Source: Gammaproteobacteria bacterium
GTDB lineage: Bacteria > Pseudomonadota > Gammaproteobacteria > Pseudomonadales > GM7GCV1
Reading direction: 5' to 3'
Assembly: GCA_030830945.1 (NCBI GenBank)
Contig: JAURLY010000021.1
Location: 1-5,069, forward strand
DNA: 5,069 bases
The translations under genes were made by a program, and so were the position numbers. How positions within the stretch are numbered: the first letter of the stretch is position 1; each line of letters starts with the position of its first letter. The notes under the pieces are model-generated. The model was given only the letters and a program-made list of their open reading frames with translations, was not told the DNA's origin and searched no databases. Below, in pieces: positions 1-5,069 of the stretch.

Positions 1-50
1 CGCCGGGGGGTGGCCGTGAGGTGGAGATCCTCGAGGTCCACTATGTCTAA
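1..50 (+). CDS. greA: Transcript cleavage factor GreA, C-terminal end only (partial)
   Basis: The frame that opens at base 3 reads PGGGREVEILEVHYV and stops at TAA 48-50. This matches the end of GreA, where a PGG turn is followed by an alternating strand of the type EVEFEVIKVEYL in E. coli. GreA binds in the secondary channel of RNA polymerase and stimulates cleavage of backtracked RNA; the part visible here belongs to the C-terminal globular domain, not the coiled coil that carries the catalytic acidic residues. Most of the gene lies left of the window. Third codon positions are mostly G or C, as expected for real coding sequence. Position next to rlmE-ftsH fits betaproteobacterial gene order. 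Only 15 residues are visible, so the identification depends on motif memory plus context. Confidence 0.6.
   Translation, partial: PGGGREVEILEVHYV
33..36 (+). promoter_or_regulatory. Ribosome binding site for the mini-ORF at 43
   Basis: GAGG lies six bases before the ATG at 43, a near-ideal Shine-Dalgarno match and spacing. It sits inside the last codons of greA, so its bases are also explained by coding. Confidence 0.3.
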
Positions 51-111
51 GGTTCTGGCGCCAGGCGGTCTTGTCTTTGCCGCCCTTGTGCCTGCTGGCC
101 TTATTCTCTAG
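43..111 (+). CDS. Possible 22-residue hydrophobic peptide between greA and rlmE
   Basis: An ATG preceded by GAGG at a spacing of six opens a 22-codon frame ending in TAG 109-111. The product starts MSKVLAPGGLVF and is almost wholly hydrophobic afterwards (Ala, Leu, Val, Gly, Pro), with one Lys near the N-terminus, so it could insert in the membrane or work as a leader peptide. It overlaps the greA stop by eight bases, and its TAG overlaps the AGAAGG that could serve rlmE, an arrangement that would allow translational coupling. I recognise no family. It could also be chance, or the remnant of a membrane protein gene once located between greA and rlmE. The same frame is open back to the window edge, but the greA reading explains that part better. 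Confidence 0.3.
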   Translation: MSKVLAPGGLVFAALVPAGLIL

Positions 112-115
112 AAGG
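110..115 (+). promoter_or_regulatory. Candidate ribosome binding site deciding the rlmE start
   Basis: AGAAGG ends ten bases before CTG 126, slightly long but usable spacing. No comparable purine-rich site lies in the 15 bases before the GTG at 183, where the sequence is CATGTTACCGATCCCTAT-like and C/T-rich. This favours initiation near 126. Confidence 0.35.
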
Positions 116-125
116 CGCCTCTGGT

Positions 126-743
126 CTGGCCAAGCACAAATCAAACCCCGCCTGGATTCAGCGCCATGTTACCGATCCCTATGTGCGACAGGCCCAGCAG
201 AGGGGCTACCGGTCGCGTGCGGCCTTCAAACTCATAGAAATAGACGAGAAAGACCGGCTGCTGCGTCCGGGCATCACGGTGATTGACCTGGGGTCGGCCC
301 CTGGCAGCTGGTCGCAGGTGGCCTCAAAACGCATCTTGCCCAATGGCCGACTGATTGCGCTGGATATTTTGCCGATGGATAGTTTGAATGACGTGGATTT
401 TATTCAGGGCGATTTTCGTGAGGACGAAGTGTTGCACCGTTTGGAAGAAAAGCTGGGAGGGCGTCAGGTAGACCTTGTTTTATCGGATATGGCCCCCAAT
501 ATGTCAGGGATTGAGTTAGTCGACCAAACACGCGTGATGTTGTTAGCGGAGCTCTCGCTTGAGTTTTGCGAGAAAAACTTGAAACCTGACGGCGCGATGC
601 TGGTCAAAGTATTTCAAGGCTTGGGTTACATGGAGTTGCGTGCTGCCGTTTTGAAAATGTTTAAAACAGTGCAAGTGAGAAAGCCTGCTGCTTCGCGGGG
701 CAGGAGTGCAGAGAATTTTTTGTTGGCACAAGGAAAGCGATAA
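126..743 (+). CDS. rlmE: 23S rRNA (uridine-2'-O)-methyltransferase RlmE (FtsJ/RrmJ)
   Basis: RlmE uses S-adenosylmethionine to methylate the 2'-OH of U2552 (E. coli numbering) in the 23S rRNA A-loop, a late step of 50S assembly in the cytoplasm. With the start at 126 the protein has 205 residues (E. coli 209). The SAM motif DLGSAPG is at 54-60, and the K-D-K-E catalytic tetrad falls at K35 (SRAAFK), D121 (SDMAPN), K161 (VKVFQG) and E196 (SAENF). The spacings of 86, 40 and 35 residues are identical to K38/D124/K164/E199 in E. coli. Start choice: the first ATG/GTG/TTG in frame is GTG 183, which leaves only 15 residues before the catalytic Lys. The in-frame codons before it read AKHKSNPAWIQRHVTDPYV, typical of the family N-terminus, and the only near-cognate start before them is CTG 126; an in-frame TAA lies at 48-50. 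Product certain; start uncertain (GTG 183 is the fallback). Probably cotranscribed with greA, 75 bases upstream. Confidence 0.95.
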   Translation: MAKHKSNPAWIQRHVTDPYVRQAQQRGYRSRAAFKLIEIDEKDRLLRPGITVIDLGSAPGSWSQVASKRILPNGRLIALDILPMDSLNDVDFIQGDFREDEVLHRLEEKLGGRQVDLVLSDMAPNMSGIELVDQTRVMLLAELSLEFCEKNLKPDGAMLVKVFQGLGYMELRAAVLKMFKTVQVRKPAASRGRSAENFLLAQGKR

Positions 744-754
744 GCAATTTTTTG

Positions 755-775
755 CCAGAATTTGGTTTGTTCTGG
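755..775. repeat. Perfect 6-bp dyad in the rlmE-ftsH gap
   Basis: CCAGAA (755-760) and TTCTGG (770-775) are exact inverted repeats separated by nine bases. The right arm also overlaps a direct repeat, GGTTTG at 764-769 and 774-779, exactly ten bases apart. The T-run lies before the left arm, not after the right one, so this is not an intrinsic terminator for rlmE. It could be an operator or an mRNA stem-loop ahead of ftsH, or chance. The rest of the 98-base gap (744-841) shows no convincing sigma-70 or heat-shock promoter. Confidence 0.35.
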
Positions 776-830
776 TTTGCGCATTATGGTCTGCAGCAAT
801 AGAATGGGCTGACTGCATAGCCTGTAGAAA

Positions 831-836
831 GAAGAG
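831..836 (+). promoter_or_regulatory. Ribosome binding site of ftsH
   Basis: GAAGAG ends five bases before GTG 842. It is 14 bases from the next in-frame ATG (851), so it decides in favour of the GTG start. Confidence 0.65.
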
Positions 837-841
837 TTAAC

Positions 842-2740
842 GTGAATAATATGCTAAAGAATGTCATGATTTGGTTGGTTGTGGGCGTCGTTTTGATGAC
901 AGTGTTCAATCAGTTCAGCTCGCATCAGTCAACGCAAAATACGCTGGAATACTCCCAGTTTCTGGATGAAGTCAAGCAAGGACGTATCACTAAGGTGGTG
1001 ATTCAAGGCCGCACGCTGGAAGCCACAACCACCGATGGCAAACGGGTCATTTCCTATGCCCCGCAAGACTTGTGGATGGTTTCTGATCTTTTGAAGAACA
1101 ATGTGGCGGTAGTAGCCAAGCCTGATGAAGAGCAGTCTTTCTTGATGAGTATTTTGGTGTCCTGGTTCCCTATGCTGCTCTTGATCGGGGTGTGGATTTA
1201 TTTCATGCGTCAGATGCAGGGCGGAGGCAAAGGTGGCGCGCTCTCATTTGGCAAAAGTAAGGCGCGGTTGCTGGATGAATCCACCAATGTGATTACCTTT
1301 GTTGATGTCGCAGGTTGCGATGAGGCCAAGGAGGAAGTTTCAGAGTTGGTCGACTTTTTGCGCGACCCGACCAAATTTCAAAAACTCGGCGGGCGCATTC
1401 CACGCGGGGTGTTGCTGGTGGGCAGCCCTGGTACGGGTAAGACCCTCTTGGCCAAAGCCATTGCTGGTGAAGCCAAGGTGCCGTTTTTCTCTATTTCAGG
1501 GTCAGACTTTGTCGAGATGTTTGTTGGTGTCGGCGCAAGTCGTGTACGTGATATGTTTGAAACCGCCAAGAAACAAGCCCCTTGTATCATTTTTATTGAT
1601 GAAATTGACGCGGTAGGTCGACATCGCGGCGGTGGCTATGGCGGCGGTAATGACGAGCGCGAACAAACACTGAACCAAATGCTGGTAGAAATGGATGGTT
1701 TTGAAGGCAATGAGGGTGTGATCGTGATCGCCGCGACCAACCGACCCGATGTCCTTGACCGCGCATTGCTTCGCCCGGGACGTTTTGATCGTCAGGTATA
1801 TGTCTCTTTGCCAGATATTCGTGGGCGGGATCAAATACTAAAAGTTCATTTGGGCAAAGTACCTACCGATGAAACGGTCAAAACTGCCGTATTGGCCCGA
1901 AGTACTCCAGGTTTCTCAGGTGCTGATTTGGCCAACCTGGTTAACGAAGCTGCCTTGATTGCTGCCCGTCGCAACAAGCGCGTTGTTGGCGGTGAAGATT
2001 TTGAATACGCCAGGGACAAAATCATGATGGGGGCCGAGCGTCGCAGTATGGTGATGTCGGAAAAAGACAAGATTAATACGGCTTACCATGAAGCAGGGCA
2101 TGCAATTGTTGGCTACCTAATGCCGGAACATGATCCTATTCATAAGGTCACAATCATTCCCAGAGGCCGTGCATTGGGCGTTACCATGTATCTGCCGGAA
2201 GAGGACAAATACAGTTCCAGTCGACTTGCCATCAAGAGTAGCTTATGCAGCTTATTTGGTGGCCGAATTGCCGAGGAATTGATTGGCGGTAGCGATGCCG
2301 TAACCACGGGTGCATCAAATGATATCGAGAGAGCGACGCAACTTGCTCGTAATATGGTGACCAAGTGGGGCTTGTCCGAACTTGGGCCAATTCATTATGG
2401 TGAAGAGCGCGATGACACAACGGGCTCTGCGAAACTAAATTATTCGCCGGAGACATCCGACCTTATCGATAAAGAAGCTCGAAAGATCCTGGACGAATGC
2501 TATGAAGTCGCCAGAAAAATTCTGGATGAGAACATAGATATTCTCCACGCCATGAAGGACGCCTTGATGGAGTACGAGACAATTGATAGTGAGCAGGTCG
2601 CTGACCTTATGGCGCGCAAAAAAGTTCGACCTCCCAGAGGTTGGGATGGTGGCGCAGGAGGAAGTTCAGCATCTTCTGAGCCAGAGCCGGAGGATATTAA
2701 AGACTCAACGATTGTAGGTGGTCCAGCAAATCAGCATTAA
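842..2740 (+). CDS. ftsH: ATP-dependent zinc metalloprotease FtsH
   Basis: FtsH is a hexameric inner-membrane AAA+ protease that extracts and degrades misassembled membrane proteins and selected cytoplasmic regulators (in E. coli LpxC and sigma-32). The protein has 632 residues (E. coli 644). Membrane segments are at about 6-23 and 100-122 with a periplasmic domain between them. The AAA+ module shows Walker A GSPGTGKT (194-201), pore motif MFVG (226-229), Walker B IIFIDEID (249-256) and a second region of homology with arginine fingers R311 and R314. The protease domain has HEAGH (416-420) and the third zinc ligand D494 in ASNDIER. GTG is chosen because GAAGAG is well placed and family members begin MNN. 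Departures: R307 where DPALLRPGRFDR is the rule, HRGGGYGGG for QRGAGLGGG, and a rewritten, shorter stretch after GEE at 520-540. All catalytic residues remain, so it should be active. Followed by folP after 21 bases. Confidence 0.98.
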   Translation: MNNMLKNVMIWLVVGVVLMTVFNQFSSHQSTQNTLEYSQFLDEVKQGRITKVVIQGRTLEATTTDGKRVISYAPQDLWMVSDLLKNNVAVVAKPDEEQSFLMSILVSWFPMLLLIGVWIYFMRQMQGGGKGGALSFGKSKARLLDESTNVITFVDVAGCDEAKEEVSELVDFLRDPTKFQKLGGRIPRGVLLVGSPGTGKTLLAKAIAGEAKVPFFSISGSDFVEMFVGVGASRVRDMFETAKKQAPCIIFIDEIDAVGRHRGGGYGGGNDEREQTLNQMLVEMDGFEGNEGVIVIAATNRPDVLDRALLRPGRFDRQVYVSLPDIRGRDQILKVHLGKVPTDETVKTAVLARSTPGFSGADLANLVNEAALIAARRNKRVVGGEDFEYARDKIMMGAERRSMVMSEKDKINTAYHEAGHAIVGYLMPEHDPIHKVTIIPRGRALGVTMYLPEEDKYSSSRLAIKSSLCSLFGGRIAEELIGGSDAVTTGASNDIERATQLARNMVTKWGLSELGPIHYGEERDDTTGSAKLNYSPETSDLIDKEARKILDECYEVARKILDENIDILHAMKDALMEYETIDSEQVADLMARKKVRPPRGWDGGAGGSSASSEPEPEDIKDSTIVGGPANQH

Positions 2741-2761
2741 ACCTATTGAGATTTGGGTTGT

Positions 2762-3586
2762 ATGACCGCAGTTAGCAACGATCTTCAGATAATGGGCGTG
2801 ATGAATATCACGCCCGATTCTTTTTCAGACGGCGGAAAATATTTTTCGACTTCTGGAGTTAACATCCCGCAAGCAATTGATAGCGCCGCTGAAATGTTAG
2901 GCGAGGGCGTGCACTGGCTCGATATAGGTGGGGAATCTACCCGTCCGGGCGCGGCGAAAGTAAGTGTCCAAGAAGAACTGGATCGGGTTATTCCTGTTAT
3001 TGAAGCGCTCCATGACCGTTTTGAAACAGCCATATCGGTAGATACAAGTCAGCCGGAAGTTATTAAGGCAGCAGCCAAAGCTGGCGCGTCCATGGTGAAT
3101 GATGTTCGTGCACTTCAGGTTGAGGGGGCGTTAGAGGCGGCCGTTCAAGGAAATCTGTCCGTTTGTCTTATGCATATGCAAGGTGATCCACAAAATATGC
3201 AAGACAGGCCCGTTTATAATTCTGTTATGGAAGAAGTAAAAAGCTTCTTGAGTAATCGGGTCAAAGCAGTCTTGGCAGCCGGTATTCCTGCAGACAAGAT
3301 CTGTCTCGATCCTGGGTTTGGCTTTGGTAAGTCTTTGGAGCACAACCTGCAAATGGTCACCAACCTGCTGAGTCTTAAAGCTTTGGGGTATCCATTACTT
3401 GTAGGATTTTCAAGAAAATCCATGATTGGCGCCATAACTGGGCGAGCAGTCGAAGACCGTGAAACGGGCACAGCCTTGTTAAATTTGGTTGCCTTGCAAA
3501 ATGGTGCCAGTATATTTCGTGTACATAATGTGTCGGCGGCGGCGGATATGCTGAAAATCTGGCGATCACTGGAAGAAGTTCGGTAG
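2762..3586 (+). CDS. folP: Dihydropteroate synthase
   Basis: FolP condenses 6-hydroxymethyl-7,8-dihydropterin diphosphate with p-aminobenzoate to give 7,8-dihydropteroate in folate synthesis; it is the sulfonamide target and acts in the cytoplasm as a TIM-barrel dimer. From ATG 2762 it has 274 residues (E. coli about 282). All active-site signatures are present: NITPDSFSDG (15-24), GGESTRPGA (56-64), SVDTSQP (92-98), ND at 113-114, MHMQG (137-141), LDPGFGFGK (182-190), GFSRKS (215-220) and RVHN (253-256, usually RVHD). Start choice: TTG 2753 is in frame just after an in-frame TGA at 2747, but the ATG is preferred; GAG at 2748-2750 is a weak, distant binding site, so translation may depend on coupling with ftsH 21 bases upstream. 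Only eight residues precede the IMGVMN strand, about nine fewer than in E. coli, so the N-terminal hairpin is short. Confidence 0.96.
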   Translation: MTAVSNDLQIMGVMNITPDSFSDGGKYFSTSGVNIPQAIDSAAEMLGEGVHWLDIGGESTRPGAAKVSVQEELDRVIPVIEALHDRFETAISVDTSQPEVIKAAAKAGASMVNDVRALQVEGALEAAVQGNLSVCLMHMQGDPQNMQDRPVYNSVMEEVKSFLSNRVKAVLAAGIPADKICLDPGFGFGKSLEHNLQMVTNLLSLKALGYPLLVGFSRKSMIGAITGRAVEDRETGTALLNLVALQNGASIFRVHNVSAAADMLKIWRSLEEVR

Positions 3587-3609
3587 CACTGAAAAAAGTA
3601 AAGAGAGTC

Positions 3610-4950
3610 ATGGCTAGAAAATATTTCGGAACAGACGGTATTCGAGGCACCGTAGGGGAATTTCCTATTACTGCCGATTTCGTTATGAAGCTGGGTTGGG
3701 CGGCTGGCCGGGTTTTGGCAGAGGAAACGGAAGGCCGCCGAATGGTAATTTTGGGCAAGGATACCCGTGTCTCGGGCTACATGTTTGAATCCGCACTGCA
3801 GGCTGGTCTCATCGCATCAGGTGTAGATGTGGGCCTTTTAGGTCCCATGCCAACGCCGGCTATCGCTTATTTAACCCGAACATTCCAGGCCATGGCGGGA
3901 ATTGTCATTAGCGCCTCCCACAACCCTTACTACGATAACGGTATAAAGTTCTTTTCGGCAGATGGCTTCAAACTCAATGATTCCATTGAAGAACGTATTG
4001 AGCAGATGATTGATCACGAGTTTGTGACAGAACCTTCGGAAGAGCTTGGGCGCGCTTTTCGGGTAACCGATGCGGCGGGTCGTTACATTGAATACTGTAA
4101 AAGTACTCTGCCCCGGGGGCTGACGCTAAAAGGCAAGAAAATTGTTTTGGACTGCGCACATGGAGCGACATATCACATTGCTCCCAAAGTGTTCGAGGAG
4201 CTTGGTGCGACGACCAAGGTTATCGGGGCGGAGCCTAACGGGCGCAATATTAACCATGAACGAGGAGCTACTAATACCCTGGCACTTCAATCGGCGGTGG
4301 TTGATGAAGAGGCTGATATGGGTATCGCATTTGATGGTGATGGCGACCGCGTGCAGTTTGTCGACAAGAGCGGTAACAAAGTGGATGGTGACCAGCTGCT
4401 CTACATTATCGCTACACATATGTATGACAAGGGCGAACTCACAGGGGTTGTAGGTACTCTAATGAGTAATTTTGGGCTTGAAAAAGCCATGCTCGACAGA
4501 GGCATTAAATTCTATCGAGCGAATGTGGGTGACCGCTATGTTATTGAGGCCATGAAGAATTTTGACTACCCGCTGGGAGGTGAATCTTCAGGGCATATTA
4601 TTTGTAAGCAGTACGGGACCACAGGGGATGGGATAGTGGCAGCGCTGCAGGTTTTGGCAGGACTAAACCAAATGGGCTCTACTCTGGAAGCCGCTCTTTC
4701 TGAACTAAAAAACTATCCCCAGGTGCTTATAAATGTTCCTGTGGCAAAACAGATTACCAAGATTGATAACCCAAAAATCCATGAGGCCGTTGACGCAGCG
4801 GAAAAAGATTTAGGAACGAAAGGCAGGGTTCTGCTGAGACCTTCTGGTACTGAACCTCTTGTTAGGGTCATGGTGGAAGGAGATGACGCTGCAATGGTTG
4901 AATCACTGGCAAATACCATCGCTGACACCGTCAGGGAGGCCTTGTGCTGA
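3610..4950 (+). CDS. glmM: Phosphoglucosamine mutase GlmM
   Basis: GlmM interconverts glucosamine-6-phosphate and glucosamine-1-phosphate, feeding GlmU and so UDP-GlcNAc for peptidoglycan and lipopolysaccharide; cytoplasmic. The 446 residues match the family length (E. coli 445). Domains in order: N-terminal TDGIRGTVG (8-16); catalytic phosphoserine S103 within SASHNP, equivalent to E. coli S102; metal-binding loop DGDGDR with D242, D244 and D246; sugar-specificity loop GGESSGH (323-329); C-terminal phosphate-binding loop RPSGTEPLVR (410-419). The enzyme must be phosphorylated on the serine to be active. ATG 3610 is preceded by AAGAG at 3601-3605 and aligns with the family start (MARKYFGTDG). 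It lies 23 bases after folP, consistent with one transcript. No truncation or missing key residue is visible. Confidence 0.98.
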   Translation: MARKYFGTDGIRGTVGEFPITADFVMKLGWAAGRVLAEETEGRRMVILGKDTRVSGYMFESALQAGLIASGVDVGLLGPMPTPAIAYLTRTFQAMAGIVISASHNPYYDNGIKFFSADGFKLNDSIEERIEQMIDHEFVTEPSEELGRAFRVTDAAGRYIEYCKSTLPRGLTLKGKKIVLDCAHGATYHIAPKVFEELGATTKVIGAEPNGRNINHERGATNTLALQSAVVDEEADMGIAFDGDGDRVQFVDKSGNKVDGDQLLYIIATHMYDKGELTGVVGTLMSNFGLEKAMLDRGIKFYRANVGDRYVIEAMKNFDYPLGGESSGHIICKQYGTTGDGIVAALQVLAGLNQMGSTLEAALSELKNYPQVLINVPVAKQITKIDNPKIHEAVDAAEKDLGTKGRVLLRPSGTEPLVRVMVEGDDAAMVESLANTIADTVREALC

Positions 4951-4981
4951 TTTGTAAACCCGCAAAGAGCTGCATTGATTA

Positions 4982-5000
4982 GATCTCGAACCAGGAGATC
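4982..5000. repeat. 6-bp stem-loop after glmM, not a typical terminator
   Basis: GATCTC (4982-4987) and GAGATC (4995-5000) pair perfectly around a 7-base loop, 31 bases after the glmM stop. The following bases are ATCCCCCTG, with no U-tract, so an intrinsic terminator is unlikely. It might be an RNA 3'-end stabilising stem or chance. Confidence 0.3.
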
Positions 5001-5015
5001 ATCCCCCTGATTTAA

Positions 5016-5022
5016 TCTGTCA
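5016..5022 (+). promoter_or_regulatory. Single PhoB-like half-site (CTGTCAA)
   Basis: CTGTCAA agrees at six of seven positions with the Pho box repeat CTGTCAT. The expected partner repeat 11 bases to either side is poor (about two of seven matches each way). The reason for listing it is context: in many Burkholderiales glmM is followed by the PhoB-controlled pstSCAB-phoU genes. On sequence alone it is weak. Confidence 0.15.
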
Positions 5023-5029
5023 ATATTTC

Positions 5030-5069
5030 TCCTTTTGAAGAAGGATTAAAAAATAACCTTAATGGGTAA
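5030..5069 (+). other. AT-rich leader, possibly reaching the first codons of the next gene
   Basis: The purine run GAAGAAGGA (5037-5045) resembles a ribosome binding site, but the only nearby start, ATG 5062, lies 16 bases after it, which is too far for ordinary initiation. TCCTT (5030-5034) can pair with AAGGA (5041-5045) and would mask that site. Only two complete codons (ATG GGT) are visible after 5062, so no gene can be identified. The whole 4951-5069 stretch contains no other supported feature. Confidence 0.15.

Noticed and set aside
1..41. Minus-strand reading from GTG 41 (VDLEDLHLTATPR), considered as a divergent yhbY start
   Set aside because: It is in antisense register with the greA C-terminus, has no ribosome binding site, and its good third-position G+C is explained by the opposite strand.
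77..107. TTGCCG / TATTCT as a sigma-70 promoter for rlmE
   Set aside because: Four of six matches in each box but a 19-base spacer; too weak to call over background.
71..286. 71-residue + strand ORF from TTG 71
   Set aside because: It runs through the conserved RlmE N-terminus in the wrong frame; the other frame carries the K-D-K-E tetrad and family N-terminus.
578..600. CTTGAA inside rlmE as the -35 of a heat-shock (sigma-32) promoter for ftsH
   Set aside because: No CCCAT-type -10 at 13-15 bases; the nearest partial match is at about 10 bases and only four of seven positions agree.
744..757. GCAA-T(4)-TTGC palindrome with T-run just after the rlmE stop as a terminator
   Set aside because: The stem is only four base pairs and the Ts are in the loop, not after the stem.
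1502..1834. 110-residue minus-strand ORF inside ftsH
   Set aside because: Antisense to Walker B and the second region of homology of FtsH, with no recognisable domain; a shadow of strongly constrained coding sequence.
3375..3758. 127-residue minus-strand ORF across the folP-glmM junction
   Set aside because: Covers well-supported coding sequence of both genes, shows no domain and no ribosome binding site worth noting.
5030..5056. TCCTT/AAGGA stem with adjacent A-run as a terminator for either strand
   Set aside because: On the + strand it is followed by As; on the - strand the T-run precedes the stem. Neither orientation fits an intrinsic terminator.
1..5069. CRISPR array, tRNA, insertion sequence or novel multi-gene system
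   Set aside because: No regularly spaced repeats, no cloverleaf, no transposase or terminal inverted repeats seen; over 90% of the window is explained by conserved housekeeping genes.

Overview
The window is a housekeeping stretch of a proteobacterial chromosome, most likely betaproteobacterial. All genes lie on the + strand: the last codons of greA, a possible 22-codon mini-ORF, then rlmE, ftsH, folP and glmM, followed by 119 bases of AT-rich non-coding DNA. The betaproteobacterial assignment rests on gene order, on the FtsH N-terminus (MNN-MLKN type) and on FtsH and RlmE wording that resembles Burkholderiales/Nitrosomonadales proteins as I remember them. No search was possible, so the rank is approximate. 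Base composition is about half G+C over most of the window but clearly higher in the first 360 bases.

Layout. Positions 1-50 encode a C-terminus ending PGGGREVEILEVHYV, the expected end of transcript cleavage factor GreA. A 22-codon hydrophobic ORF (43-111) with a good ribosome binding site overlaps the greA stop. RlmE, the 23S rRNA 2'-O-methyltransferase, follows; homology requires about 19 residues upstream of the first GTG, yet that stretch has no ATG, GTG or TTG, so a CTG at 126 is the best start. A 98-base gap with a perfect 6-bp dyad leads to ftsH (GTG start, 632 aa membrane AAA+ zinc protease). Gaps of 21 and 23 bases then lead to folP (dihydropteroate synthase) and glmM (phosphoglucosamine mutase), so ftsH-folP-glmM looks like one transcription unit. 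After glmM I see no intrinsic terminator, only a 6-bp stem without a U-tract and a single PhoB-like half-site.

Function. The genes join rRNA maturation, membrane protein quality control, folate synthesis and the committed route to UDP-GlcNAc for peptidoglycan and LPS. FtsH degrades LpxC in E. coli, so proteolysis and amino-sugar supply sit together on this transcript. rlmE-ftsH-folP-glmM is a well-known conserved order in gamma- and betaproteobacteria.

I found no previously undescribed system. The points worth a second look are small: the CTG start of rlmE, the mini-ORF and the tight greA-rlmE junction, a composition shift inside rlmE, unusual residues in FtsH, a short FolP N-terminus, and the dyad before ftsH.
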